Source: Enhydrobacter sp.
GTDB lineage: Bacteria; Pseudomonadota; Alphaproteobacteria; Reyranellales; Reyranellaceae
Reading direction: 5' to 3'
Assembly (NCBI GenBank): GCA_026126105.1
Contig: JAHCJV010000046.1
Span: 1-44,318 of the forward strand
Length of the DNA: 44,318 bases
The notes beneath the pieces were generated by a model, which saw only the letters and a program-made list of their open reading frames with translations, made no database searches and was not told the origin of the DNA. Position numbers and translations under genes: made by a program. Shown here piece by piece: positions 1 through 8,454 of this stretch. Every line of letters begins with the position of its first letter. Within the stretch, counting starts at the first letter, position 1.

Positions 1-236
1 TCGCGTGACCGCACGACTGACTGAGACGGTTGGGATCAGCCATGGCGGTGGCGTGTTAGGGACAATGGAATTATTGTTCTAGACATCGCAGTCATTCTGA
101 TCCCGTGGATGTTCTTAGGTATCGGATGGTATCGCAACCGCACAGCCCGGCAACCGCATGTGAGTTAGCCACGAAGGCGCAGCCACACTATCCGCATTTG
201 TGGTCTTAAATCCTGCCTACCGCTGCATTCTCTGTG
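1..236. other. left-edge region without a supportable gene
   Basis: No coding region can be supported here. One plus-strand frame is open from 25 to 168 and encodes a hydrophobic stretch (around IAVILIPWMFLGIGW), but it has no ATG/GTG/TTG start before the hydrophobic part and no ribosome site. It is either chance or the tail of a decayed gene. The stretch lies downstream of the DUF2786 gene, which ends at 237. Confidence 0.4.
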
Positions 237-938
237 TCACCGGAGCGCCGGATTGATCGGCAGCGACGCGCCGGCGGCTTCGCCGGCGTCGTAGGCGTCG
301 GGGGATACCATGCGCGTGGGGCGCTCGACCGATTGGAGCTTCAGGTCGAGCTTTTCGAACTCGGTCTCGACGACGGCGGCCTTGAGGACGACCAGGCCAC
401 GGCCGGTGCTGCTCTTCACGTCGTCGCGCGCGGCCTTCATTGCCATCAGCTTGTCGGCGATCGATGCGACCATGCCGAGCGCGAACGATGCATTCGCCAG
501 ATGCCGCTCCTGGTGGCGGAACTGCCGGTACTCGGCAGAAGTCTTGTAGCGGCCGAGCTCCGTGCGCACCGCCGAGTCGATCAGCTCGGTGAGGTAATGC
601 GCGACCTCGATATCGGCGCGCAGGCCGAAGAAGACGTAGCGCACCTCCTTCGCCGCATTCTTCTCGCGCCAGACGCGGCAATGGCAAAACTCGGCGATCG
701 CGCCAATGCATTCGTCGAGCGGGATGCGCTTCCTGCTCCGCGTCTCGTACGCCCGCCGCTCGCACGGCGCCTCGCGGACCTCGACGTCGGTGAGCGACAG
801 GTCGTAGCGGTCGAGCAGTTCGGCAACCTTGGCGGCAGCGGCCAACGCCTCGCCTTCGGTGCAGCCGTTGGCGATGGTCTTGGCGCGCAGCCCCTGGATG
901 CGCGCCTTGAGCTTATCGAGAGCCGCGGGATCGCTCAG
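237..938 (-). CDS. DUF2786 domain-containing protein
   Basis: The N-terminal part matches the DUF2786 pattern: a helical stretch starting DKLKARIQGLRAKT, then GEALAAAAKVAELLDRYDLS, the usual 'A.aka.elm.ry.l' spacing. The rest (about 180 residues) is hydrophilic with no other recognised domain. The function of the family is unknown. The frame is open to an ATG at 1046, but that start would overlap the amidohydrolase gene by 112 bp and add a low-complexity Arg/His/Gly leader that looks like a shadow frame. The only start-like codon at the domain boundary is a CTG at 938 that overlaps the amidohydrolase TGA, so the true start is unresolved. It is probably the last gene of the minus-strand run from 4122. 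Confidence 0.6.
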   Translation of the reverse strand: MSDPAALDKLKARIQGLRAKTIANGCTEGEALAAAAKVAELLDRYDLSLTDVEVREAPCERRAYETRSRKRIPLDECIGAIAEFCHCRVWREKNAAKEVRYVFFGLRADIEVAHYLTELIDSAVRTELGRYKTSAEYRQFRHQERHLANASFALGMVASIADKLMAMKAARDDVKSSTGRGLVVLKAAVVETEFEKLDLKLQSVERPTRMVSPDAYDAGEAAGASLPINPALR

Positions 939-1990
939 GGCTTGATGCCCATCAGTCTCTGCGCCGTGCCCCCCAGGATGGCGATGCGGTCCTCGTCGCT
1001 GAGGCCCGGCGTCGACATCACGAGGTCGACTTCGGTGCTGGTCCACGGGAATGGATAGTCGGTGCCGATCATGATCTGGCCGACGCCGGACTCGACGATC
1101 AGGTGGCGCAGCGCCTCGGGCGTGAACACGATCGTGTCGAAGAACAGCTGACCGTCCTTGAGGTACGCCGTCGGCGGCTTCTTGGGCAGCGGCCCCACCC
1201 GATTCGGGAAGGTCTTGATGACCGCATCGGAGCGGTTGGCGTATGAGCCGAGGTAGCCGCCGCCGTGGGCGGCGCAGATCTTGAGGCCGGGAAAACGGTC
1301 GAGCGTGCCTTCGAAGATCAGGTGCGACAGGGCGATCGTCGTCTCAAGAGGATTGCCGATCGTGTTGCTCAGCAGGCCGCTGCCGTTGAGCCGGCCACTC
1401 GACTCCAGCTCGCGCGTGCCGGTCGGATGCAGGAAGACCAGCACGCCGTGCTCCTCGCACTTGGCCCAGAACGGATTGAACTTCGGATCGGCCAGCTCGA
1501 GCCCGGCGACGCTGCCGCCGACGCTGACGCCGCGGAAACCGAGCTTCTTCACCGCGTGCTCGACCTGCTCCGCCGCCAGCTCGGGATGCTGCAGCGCTGC
1601 CGTGGCGAAGGCGACGAATCGGTCAGGCTGCGCGGCGCAGAACTCGACCAACGCCTCGTTCTGCAGGCGGATCAGCTCAGCCGACTCGTCCTTCCCGGCC
1701 CGGTACCAGTAAGGATTGACGCTGAGGCATTCGACGTCGATGCCCTGCGCGTCCATCGCCGCGAGGCGCGTGCCGGTGTCCTCCATCAGCAGCCCCGGCG
1801 CTTCGAGCGGATGGTTGATCACCGCCATCGCCTTGGGCACGCAGCAATGGGCGTGAATGTCGACGGTCTTGACCCGCTTGCCCGCGACCACGACCTCGCG
1901 CCGCCGCGGATGGCTGTGATCGTGCCCGTGCCCGGCGGCAGCGGCGGTCACGGCGCAATGGGTGAAAGTCAGGCCGGATTGGTTGCTCAT
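935..1990 (-). CDS. Amidohydrolase_2 (ACMSD-like) metal-dependent hydrolase/decarboxylase
   Basis: This 351-residue TIM-barrel protein of the amidohydrolase-2 family is related to ACMSD, gamma-resorcylate and 5-carboxyvanillate decarboxylases. Metal and catalytic residues are visible: HAH at 46-48, His188 in FLHPTG, His242 in AAHGGG and Asp311 in GTDYPF. Family members decarboxylate or hydrolyse aromatic or ring-cleavage acids in the cytoplasm; the substrate here is unknown. The N-terminal 40 residues are an extension containing a His cluster (HGHDHSH, 21-27) that is not part of the usual fold. The gene starts 10 bp after the SDR stop at 2001, so it is likely co-transcribed with the SDR and the FMN monooxygenase upstream. 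That context suggests catabolism of an aromatic or heteroatom-containing compound. Confidence 0.85.
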   Translation of the reverse strand: MSNQSGLTFTHCAVTAAAAGHGHDHSHPRRREVVVAGKRVKTVDIHAHCCVPKAMAVINHPLEAPGLLMEDTGTRLAAMDAQGIDVECLSVNPYWYRAGKDESAELIRLQNEALVEFCAAQPDRFVAFATAALQHPELAAEQVEHAVKKLGFRGVSVGGSVAGLELADPKFNPFWAKCEEHGVLVFLHPTGTRELESSGRLNGSGLLSNTIGNPLETTIALSHLIFEGTLDRFPGLKICAAHGGGYLGSYANRSDAVIKTFPNRVGPLPKKPPTAYLKDGQLFFDTIVFTPEALRHLIVESGVGQIMIGTDYPFPWTSTEVDLVMSTPGLSDEDRIAILGGTAQRLMGIKP

Positions 1991-2000
1991 GTCGAAAACC

Positions 2001-2750
2001 TCAATGGAACGTGCGGCCGGAGTCGATGACGATGGTCTGGCCGGTCATGGTGTTGGTGCGGCACATGGTGACGACCTGGTCGGCGCAGTCGTCCTTGTCG
2101 GCCGCAACCCCCAGCAGCGACGCCTTCTTGTTGATCTCGACCGCCTCCGGTCGAAGATTGGCCGTCGCGCGCGTGCCTTCGAGCAGGCCGGGCGCGACGC
2201 AGTTCACCAGCACCTCGGGTGCCAGGGCAACGGCCATGCATTTGGTGAGATGGATCAGCCCGGCCTTTGACACGGCATAGGCGATCGACGAGCCGGTCGG
2301 CCCGAGCCCCGCGACCGAGGAGATGTTGACGATCCGGCCGCTGCCCTGACGCTTCATCACAGGCCCCACCGCCTTGGTGGTCAGCATTGGCCCGGTAAGG
2401 TTGATGTCGATGATCTTGGTCCATTCCTCGTAGGTGAGATTGTCGAGGTCCTTGAAGGGGATCGACTTGTTGTAGGCCGCATCGTTGATCAGGATGTCGA
2501 GCCGTCCGAAGCGCTTGACCACGTCGTCGACCATCGCCTGGACCTGGTCGCGCTGCGTGACATTGCAGGCGAAAGACGCCGCACCGACCTGGTGCTTCTC
2601 GAGATCGCGCACCACGCCGTCGGCCTGATCCTTGCTCTGGGCATAGACGACCGCGATGTGACAGCCTTGCGCCGCAAGCGCGTGACAGATGCGCTGGCCC
2701 AATCCGCCATTCCCGCCGGTGACGACGGCGACCTTGCCCTTCAGATCCAT
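2001..2750 (-). CDS. SDR family NAD(P)-dependent oxidoreductase
   Basis: A classical short-chain dehydrogenase of 249 residues. It has the cofactor motif TGGNGGLG (11-18), a variant NDAA in place of NNAG (89-92), Asn117, Ser145 and the catalytic pair Tyr158/Lys162 in YAVSK. The start was set at the ATG at 2750 because a GGGGGA ribosome site lies 4-5 bases upstream; the open frame continues to 2882 but adds only Arg-rich sequence. The gene lies between the FMN monooxygenase (ends 2791) and the amidohydrolase (starts 1990) on the same strand, consistent with one catabolic operon. The substrate cannot be read from the sequence. Confidence 0.88.
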   Translation of the reverse strand: MDLKGKVAVVTGGNGGLGQRICHALAAQGCHIAVVYAQSKDQADGVVRDLEKHQVGAASFACNVTQRDQVQAMVDDVVKRFGRLDILINDAAYNKSIPFKDLDNLTYEEWTKIIDINLTGPMLTTKAVGPVMKRQGSGRIVNISSVAGLGPTGSSIAYAVSKAGLIHLTKCMAVALAPEVLVNCVAPGLLEGTRATANLRPEAVEINKKASLLGVAADKDDCADQVVTMCRTNTMTGQTIVIDSGRTFH

Positions 2751-2790
2751 TGCTTCCCCCGATGCGCGATAAGCCGGCATCGTGGCACGT

Positions 2791-4122
2791 TCAGCCGGCG
2801 CGGTGAAACGCGCTCTCCGGCCGTGCGAGGCCGTAATGGGCGCGCAGCGTCTCACCCTCATACGCTGTGCGGAAGAGCCCACGGCGCTGCAGCAGGGGAA
2901 TCACCTCGGCGACGAACGTGTCGAGCATGGCCGGCAGCACCGGCGGCATCACGTTGAAGCCGTCCGCCGCGCCGTCCTCGAACCAGTCCTGCATCAGATC
3001 GGCAATCTGTTCCGGCGTACCCGCGGCCGTGTAGTGGCCGCGCGCGCCGGCGAGGCTTGCCAGCAGCTGACGCAGGGTGGGTTTCTCGCGCCTTACCAGG
3101 CCGACGATCACCTCGGTGCGGCTGCGCGCGGCCTCCACGGTATCGGGATCGGGAAAGTCCTCGGGCGACAGCGGCTTGTCGAGCGGCAGGTGCGAGAAGT
3201 CATGGCCGCCGAAGCGGCTCGACAGGCGCCGCCGGCCGACCTCGGGATCGGTGAGATCGTTGAGCTCGCGCACCTGGCGGTGGGCCTCCGCCTCGGTCGA
3301 GGCAATCAGCGGGCTGAGCCCGGGCAGTATCTGCGCCTGGTCGGCCGGCCGCCCCTCGGCTTTCACCAGCGCCTTGAGGTCGGCATAGAACGCCTGCGCC
3401 GTCGCCTTCTCCATCTGCGCCGTGAACACCGCCTCGGCATGACGCGCGGCGAAGCGTCGGCCGGTGTCCGAGGAGCCCGCCTGCACGAACACCGGCCGGC
3501 CCTGCGGGCTGCGCGGCATGTTGAGCGGTCCGGCCACCTTGTAGTAGGTGCCCTCGTGATCGATCGGGCGGATGCGATCGGCCTTGGCGTAGTATCCGCC
3601 CGCGCGATCGTCGATCACCGCATCGTCCGCCCAGCTGTCCCACAGGCCCTTCACGACCTGCATGAACTCCTCGCCGCGGGCATAGCGGTCGGCGTGGCTC
3701 ACCTGTCCCTCGCCGCCGAAATTGCGCGCCGCGGTGGCGAGCCACGAGGTGACGATGTTCCAGCCGACACGGCCGCCGCTGATATGGTCGAGCGAGGCGT
3801 ACTGGCGCGCGAGGTTGAACGGCTCGGTGTAGGTGGTCGATGCGGTGGCGATCAGCCCGATTCGGCTGGTCCCCCGCGCCAGCGCCGCCAGCACCGTGAT
3901 CGGCTCCAGCCAGGTGCGGCCGGCGCGGCCGACGTCGCCGTCGAGCGCGAGCTGGTCGGCGAGGAAGATCGAATCGAACAGGCCGGCCTCGGCGCGCTGC
4001 GCCATGTCCTCGTAGAAGCGGATATCGGTCAGCGCCAGCGGCGAAGCCGAAGGGTGCCGCCACGACGCCTCATGGTGCCCGCGACTCTGGATGAACAGGT
4101 TCAAGTGCATTTGCCGCTTCAT
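2791..4122 (-). CDS. LLM-class FMN-dependent monooxygenase (NtaA/SnaA/DszA family)
   Basis: A 443-residue luciferase-like flavin monooxygenase. Family signatures run through the protein: MHLNLFIQSRGHH at the start, SIFLADQLAL, LEPITVLAALARGTSRIGL, TEPFNLARQYASLDHISGGR, GWNIVTSW, and PVFVQAGSSDTGRRFAARHA for flavin phosphate binding. The length fits NtaA/SnaA/DszA enzymes, which oxidise substrates such as nitrilotriacetate or sulfur heterocycles using FMNH2 from a separate reductase. The start is the ATG at 4122, directly at the conserved MKRQMHLN; upstream in-frame sequence is unlike the family. No flavin reductase is adjacent; one lies at 14667-15146 and could be a partner, but this is speculative. 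It is the first gene of a run with the SDR and the amidohydrolase. Confidence 0.88.
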   Translation of the reverse strand: MKRQMHLNLFIQSRGHHEASWRHPSASPLALTDIRFYEDMAQRAEAGLFDSIFLADQLALDGDVGRAGRTWLEPITVLAALARGTSRIGLIATASTTYTEPFNLARQYASLDHISGGRVGWNIVTSWLATAARNFGGEGQVSHADRYARGEEFMQVVKGLWDSWADDAVIDDRAGGYYAKADRIRPIDHEGTYYKVAGPLNMPRSPQGRPVFVQAGSSDTGRRFAARHAEAVFTAQMEKATAQAFYADLKALVKAEGRPADQAQILPGLSPLIASTEAEAHRQVRELNDLTDPEVGRRRLSSRFGGHDFSHLPLDKPLSPEDFPDPDTVEAARSRTEVIVGLVRREKPTLRQLLASLAGARGHYTAAGTPEQIADLMQDWFEDGAADGFNVMPPVLPAMLDTFVAEVIPLLQRRGLFRTAYEGETLRAHYGLARPESAFHRAG

Positions 4123-4235
4123 GGCGCGACTATCGCGAAAACCCGCGGCGGAGGAAACCGCCATGCCGACCGGTCGGACCGTGTGGCGAACCGCGCTGGG
4201 CATCGCCGACGGGGCCAGATCGTACCGCACACCCG

Positions 4236-4307
4236 GTGTCATCCCGAGCGCAGCGAGGGATCCATGTGGCGCCGACCATAGATCCCTCGCTTCGCTCGGG
4301 ATGACAC
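4236..4307. repeat. dispersed palindromic element (REP-like)
   Basis: Two 27-bp arms, 4236-4262 and 4281-4307, are inverted copies with one mismatch around an 18-bp loop. The arms contain gtcatcccgagc and agcgagggatc. Related arms recur at 6468-6579 and 23671-23705 in this window, so it is a dispersed intergenic repeat. It lies between the peptidase C26 gene, transcribed toward it, and the monooxygenase start; it could terminate or stabilise that transcript. Confidence 0.8.
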
Positions 4308-4354
4308 GGTGCGTGGATGATGCCGAATAGCCCTGAGAGGCAGGCGGCGGAGAG

Positions 4355-5140
4355 TCAGGCCGGATCGCGGCCCACGGCCCGACGGTAATCCCGCAGAGCA
4401 GATCCGAATGCCTTGAACAGGGTGCGGTTGATCGGGTTGGTTTGCGGGTCGTACTCGGCGTGCCATTGGACGCCCAGTGCGAACGCCGGCGCGTCGGCGA
4501 TGCTGATGGCCTCGATCGTGCCGTCCTCGGCGATGCCTTCGATCACGACGCGCTTTCCGGGATCGAGAATGCCCTGGCCGTGCAGCGAGTTCACCCGAAT
4601 CGCCTCGCAGCCGAGCAGCTTCGCGAAGGTGCCGTCGGCCCGCAGCCTCACCTCGTGGCGATCGGCGAACACAACAAGCGGATCGGGATGAACCTCGCCG
4701 TTCTCGAGCCGCGGCATGCGGTGGTTCATGCGCCCGGGCAACTCGCGGATTTCCGGATGGAGCGAGCCACCGAACGCCACATTCATCTCCTGCAGGCCGC
4801 GGCAGATCCCGAACAGCGGCACGCCGCGCTCGACGCAGGCCTCGACCAGCGCCAGCGCCGTCGCGTCGCGCTCCTGGTCGTAGGGCTCGTGCGCCGCACA
4901 GGGGTCGACGCCGAAGTATTTCGGATGGACGTTGGCACGGCCGCCGGTCAACAGGATACCGTCGACCGTGCCCAGCAGCGCATCGATGTCCGTCACGTCC
5001 GGGAGCGCGGCGAACATCAACGGCAAGGCCTCCGCCACGTCGGCCACGGCGCGCATGTTGCGCTGCCCGACGACCTGCACGTTGTGCCGGTCGTTCACAA
5101 CATGCGCGTTTCCGATGACGCCGACGACCGGCTTCCTCAT
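4355..5140 (-). CDS. gamma-glutamyl-gamma-aminobutyrate hydrolase family protein (peptidase C26)
   Basis: A class-I glutamine-amidotransferase-like hydrolase of 261 residues. The nucleophile is Cys113 in FGICRGLQEMN, with the triad completed by His227 and Glu229 in GVQWHAEYD; the ILLTGGRANVHPKYFG oxyanion region is also typical. PuuD-like members hydrolyse gamma-glutamyl-GABA in putrescine breakdown, but the family also includes other gamma-glutamyl hydrolases, so the substrate is open. The start at ATG 5140 matches family N-termini (RKPVVGVIGN). An AGGAGG motif lies about 22 bases upstream and would better serve a GTG at 5149. The MFS gene ends 38 bp upstream on the same strand, so transporter and hydrolase may act on the same compound. 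Confidence 0.85.
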   Translation of the reverse strand: MRKPVVGVIGNAHVVNDRHNVQVVGQRNMRAVADVAEALPLMFAALPDVTDIDALLGTVDGILLTGGRANVHPKYFGVDPCAAHEPYDQERDATALALVEACVERGVPLFGICRGLQEMNVAFGGSLHPEIRELPGRMNHRMPRLENGEVHPDPLVVFADRHEVRLRADGTFAKLLGCEAIRVNSLHGQGILDPGKRVVIEGIAEDGTIEAISIADAPAFALGVQWHAEYDPQTNPINRTLFKAFGSALRDYRRAVGRDPA

Positions 5141-5178
5141 GCTGACCACACCGACACTACAGCTCCTCCTCACGGCTC

Positions 5179-6459
5179 TCAGGCAAGACGCGTGCCTTCC
5201 GCCGCCCGGGCCCGCACCTCATCGCTCGGCCGGACGTCCGCCACGCGGCTGTAGATCGACACCGCGACCAGAAGCACGGCGCACATGAAGCCGAACAGGC
5301 TGCGATAGGCCAGCTCGGACCGGGCCCCGTCGGCCATCGGCTCGAAGGCGCCCAGGATGATGCCCGACACGGTCTGCATGCAGGCCACCCCGAGCATCAC
5401 GCAGGTGTTCATGGTCGCTATGCCGCGCCCGATCAGCCGGTCAGGAAAGGTAGCACGGCCGTGCGTCATGATCATGGTGCTGGAAGCGCTCAGGAAACCG
5501 ATCCCGACGATCGCCCCGATCGCCAGCCACGCCGGAGCCTGGCTGACCAGCGCCAGCGCTCCCAGGATGAGGGCGATGGCCGTCGTGCCGAAGATGGCGA
5601 TCCATTTGCGGGTGTCGAGTATCCGGTCGAGCGGCCCGAAGGTCAGCATGCCGACCTGATAGGCGATCACCGCCGCCAGCAGCACGTTGCCCGATTCGAT
5701 GCGGCTGAGGCCGTGCACCTCGCGGAGGAACGGGCCGCCCCACAGGCCCTGAATGGTGAAGGTGCAGGCGTAGTTGCAGAAATTGAGCGTCAGGATGAAA
5801 GGCAGGCTGGGATTGCGCAGCACCTCCATCAGGCCGCGCAGCATCTCGCCGGCCGTCTCGGTCTTGCGTGCCAGGAAGGGATGGCCGGGCGGCGCGTCAC
5901 GGACCACGAGCCAGACCGTGATCGTCGCGAGCGCGGTGAAGCCGACCATCAGGCCGAACACGCCGCGCCAGCCGATCTGCTCGGTGCCCCAGGCGAGCGG
6001 CGTGGTCGCCGCCAGATTGCCGAGCAGCCCGATCGACAGGACCATCGCCGCCATGGTGGAGAACCGGTCGGGCGGGAACCAGCGCGAGATCACCACCATG
6101 CTGCCGATCAGCATGACGCCGAACCCTGCCCCCATCAGCGTCCGGCCGCCGAGCAGGGCCAGCCAGTTGGGCGCGAGGGTGAAGACCGTTGCCCCCACGA
6201 CGGCGACCAGCAGCATGCCGCAGATCGTCCGGCGCGGGCCGAAGCGGTCGAGGAAGAAGCCGCACGGGATCTGCATCGCCGAGAAGCCGAAGAAGAACGC
6301 GCCGGTCAGCGCGCCCAGCGCTTCCGGCCCGATCTGCAGGTCGCGCATCAGGTCGAGCCCGATCGTGACGTTCGCCGCCCGGAAGAAATGGCTGGCGACA
6401 TAGGCAGTCGCCAGGGTGGCCACGATGATTAGGGCCTGGCGCCGGAGAGATGGTGACAC
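5179..6459 (-). CDS. MFS transporter
   Basis: A 426-residue major facilitator protein with about 12 hydrophobic helices. The loop 2-3 motif is seen as GFFLDRFGPRR, and the region RTLMGAGFGVMLIGSM matches the family's helix 4. The layout (short N-terminus, long central loop after VVRDAPPGHPF) resembles anion/organic-acid symporters of the MFS_1 group. It likely imports a small organic acid or peptide across the inner membrane. It is followed 38 bp later by the peptidase C26 hydrolase, which suggests uptake and hydrolysis of a gamma-glutamyl-type or related substrate. The start is the first ATG, before SPSLRRQALIIV. Confidence 0.87.
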   Translation of the reverse strand: MSPSLRRQALIIVATLATAYVASHFFRAANVTIGLDLMRDLQIGPEALGALTGAFFFGFSAMQIPCGFFLDRFGPRRTICGMLLVAVVGATVFTLAPNWLALLGGRTLMGAGFGVMLIGSMVVISRWFPPDRFSTMAAMVLSIGLLGNLAATTPLAWGTEQIGWRGVFGLMVGFTALATITVWLVVRDAPPGHPFLARKTETAGEMLRGLMEVLRNPSLPFILTLNFCNYACTFTIQGLWGGPFLREVHGLSRIESGNVLLAAVIAYQVGMLTFGPLDRILDTRKWIAIFGTTAIALILGALALVSQAPAWLAIGAIVGIGFLSASSTMIMTHGRATFPDRLIGRGIATMNTCVMLGVACMQTVSGIILGAFEPMADGARSELAYRSLFGFMCAVLLVAVSIYSRVADVRPSDEVRARAAEGTRLA

Positions 6460-6467
6460 CTATCCGC

Positions 6468-6579
6468 CCGTCATCCCGAGCGGAGCGAAGCGAAGTCGAG
6501 GGACCTCTTCATGCTGCGGCAACATGAACAGGTCCCTCCACTGCGCCTCGCTTCGCGAGGCTCCGGTCGGGATGACGGG
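6468..6579. repeat. dispersed palindromic element, longer variant
   Basis: Left arm cccgtcatcccgagcggagc (from 6468) pairs with cggtcgggatgacggg at 6564-6579, and an inner pair (agggacct near 6499, aggtccct near 6530) closes around a tcatg...catga loop. It is the same family as 4236-4307. A ggggcttttt tract follows on the plus strand, which would read as a terminator only for plus-strand transcripts; both neighbours are on the minus strand. Confidence 0.7.
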
Positions 6580-6606
6580 GGCTTTTTCCGGGACACGTCA
6601 TGCCGA

Positions 6607-8331
6607 CTACACCACGCAGCCGTAGTGCGCGGACGACACCAGCTTGATGTACTTGTCGTGCACCGAGCCCGGCCGCACCCGGCCCGCCACAGCCGGGGGC
6701 CGCCAGTCGGCCATGCGGCGGGCGATCTCCGCGTCCGGGACGTCGAGGGTCAGGGTCCGTGCGCCGGGATCGATGACGATCGTGTCGCCGTCCCGCACCG
6801 CCGCGATCGGTCCACCGCGTGCCGCTTCCGGCGAGATGTGGCCGATCAGGATGCCGTGGCTCACGCCGGAGAATCGGCCGTCGGTGATCAGCGCAACGCC
6901 CTCGCCGAGGCCGCGTCCCTGGAGCTGGATGGTCAGCATCACCATCTCGGGCATGCCGGGCCCGCCGACCGGCCCGACGTTGCGGACGACAATCACATTG
7001 CCCGGCACGATCTCGCCGGCGCGAATCGCCTTCATCGTCTCCGCTTCCGACTCGAACACCCGCGCGGTCCCGCGGAACTCGCCCTTCTCGAGCGTCTTGC
7101 CCGACAGCTTCAGCACGCAGCTCTCGGGCGCCAGGTTGCCTTTCAGCACGCTGATGTGATTGTTCGGCGGCGCGACCGGCCGGCTGACCGGTCGGACGAT
7201 GTCCTGCGCCGGGATCTGCTCCAGCGTCGGAACGTCGGCGAGGTTCTCCGCCAGCGTCTTGCCGGTGACGGTCATCACGTCGCCGTGCAGGAGGCCCGCA
7301 CGCAGCAGCTCCTTCATCACGACCGGCACGCCGCCGATCTCGTGCAGGCTCACCATCGCGTAGGGCCCGTGCGGCTGCAGGTTGCCGATCAGAGGCACCC
7401 GCTCGCCGATCGCCTGGATGCGCTCGATTGTGATTGGAATCTCGGCCTGCCGGGCGATCGCCAGCAGATGCAGGTACATGTTGGTTGAGCCGCCCATCGC
7501 ATAGACCGTGGTGATCGCGTTCTCGAAGGCGCGTTCGGTCATGATATCGCGCGGCCGGATGCCCGCCTCGATCAGCCGGTAGAGCGCGTCGACCGAGGCC
7601 CGCGCCTGGGCCCGCACGTCAGCGTGGATGTCGCTCTTGGCATCGTAATCGGCGGGATGCGAGGCACCGTGCGGCAGCATCATGCCGATCGACTCGGCGA
7701 CCGTGCTCATGGTGTTGGCGGTGAACATCGCGCCGCAGGTGCCGCTGCCCGGCATCACGTTGCGCTCGAGCGCGAGCAGCTCGTCGGCCGTAATGCGACC
7801 CGACTCGTGCGCCGCGCGGCCCTCGGCATAGTCCATGATCGTGAGGTTGTTGCCTTTGGCCGCCCAGGCGCCGAAATCGACGCGGCCCGGCGAGCTGGTG
7901 CCGGGATAGAGCACCAGTCCGAACGCGTTGGTCCGGGCGAGCGGCATCAGCGCAGCCGCGCCCGTCTTGTCACAGCCCGAGATCACGATCATCGCGTCGC
8001 CGTGATGGGCGTAGTGGCCGATCTCGAAGCAGTCGGCGACGACATCGCGCGACACTAGGCTGTAGCCCGCCGTGGGCGTCCCTTGTGTGAGCGCATCCGA
8101 CACCGCCGGCGCGCCGACGATCAGCCCCTGCCCTCCCTTCTCGGCAAGGATCTCGACCAGCAGGTCGGCGATCCCGCGGACCCGGTTGTTGCAGCGATGG
8201 GCGTTGGTATGGGCGGCCGCGATGGTGACGACGGCACTGGTCTTCGCCGACCGGTCGGGATCGAACCCGGCTGCGCGCAGCTCAACCCGTGATTTCTTCC
8301 AGAAGGTGCTGCTGTCTTGCGTCATGCCCAT
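6607..8331 (-). CDS. IlvD/Edd family dehydratase (dihydroxy-acid or sugar-acid dehydratase)
   Basis: A 574-residue Fe-S dehydratase of the IlvD/Edd family. The three cluster cysteines are visible: Cys47 in HRCNNRVRG, Cys120 in SGCDKT and Cys199 in GSGTCGAMFTANTM. C-terminal signatures GPVGGPGMPEM and TDGRFSGVSHG are also present. IlvD makes 2-keto acids in branched-chain amino-acid synthesis, but catabolic relatives dehydrate sugar acids; no other ilv genes are nearby and the gene lies among catabolic genes, so a sugar-acid dehydratase is as likely. The start is the ATG at 8331, with a second at 8325; the open frame beyond 8331 runs into the 73-bp duplicated block and is not coding. Confidence 0.85.
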   Translation of the reverse strand: MGMTQDSSTFWKKSRVELRAAGFDPDRSAKTSAVVTIAAAHTNAHRCNNRVRGIADLLVEILAEKGGQGLIVGAPAVSDALTQGTPTAGYSLVSRDVVADCFEIGHYAHHGDAMIVISGCDKTGAAALMPLARTNAFGLVLYPGTSSPGRVDFGAWAAKGNNLTIMDYAEGRAAHESGRITADELLALERNVMPGSGTCGAMFTANTMSTVAESIGMMLPHGASHPADYDAKSDIHADVRAQARASVDALYRLIEAGIRPRDIMTERAFENAITTVYAMGGSTNMYLHLLAIARQAEIPITIERIQAIGERVPLIGNLQPHGPYAMVSLHEIGGVPVVMKELLRAGLLHGDVMTVTGKTLAENLADVPTLEQIPAQDIVRPVSRPVAPPNNHISVLKGNLAPESCVLKLSGKTLEKGEFRGTARVFESEAETMKAIRAGEIVPGNVIVVRNVGPVGGPGMPEMVMLTIQLQGRGLGEGVALITDGRFSGVSHGILIGHISPEAARGGPIAAVRDGDTIVIDPGARTLTLDVPDAEIARRMADWRPPAVAGRVRPGSVHDKYIKLVSSAHYGCVV

Positions 8332-8391
8332 CCGCCGTAAGTGTGGTCTATTGCCCGCCGCGTGCCTGTGGAACAGGGTAACCGATCCCGC
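8319..8391. repeat. 73-bp duplicated block, copy 1
   Basis: This block and 8991-9063 are direct copies with roughly 80 percent identity by eye. The best conserved core is aagtgtggt-tattg-ccgcc followed by tctgtggaacagggtaa and cgatcccgc. This copy covers the start and upstream region of the minus-strand dehydratase gene. It may carry a shared promoter or regulatory site, or be a remnant of a local duplication. Confidence 0.75.
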
Positions 8392-8454
8392 TTCTCGTGC
8401 CACCGCGGATCAGCGTTTCACTACGAAGAGCGAAAACGACAGAGGCGGCCAACG

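Noticed and set aside
2782..4281. 499-codon plus-strand open frame opposite the FMN monooxygenase
   Set aside because: Arg/Gly/Ala/His-rich composition without domains; the minus strand carries a full family match, so this is a GC-rich shadow.
6560..6592. GC stem followed by ggggcttttt as a terminator
   Set aside because: The T-run is on the plus strand while both flanking genes are on the minus strand; treated as part of the palindromic element.
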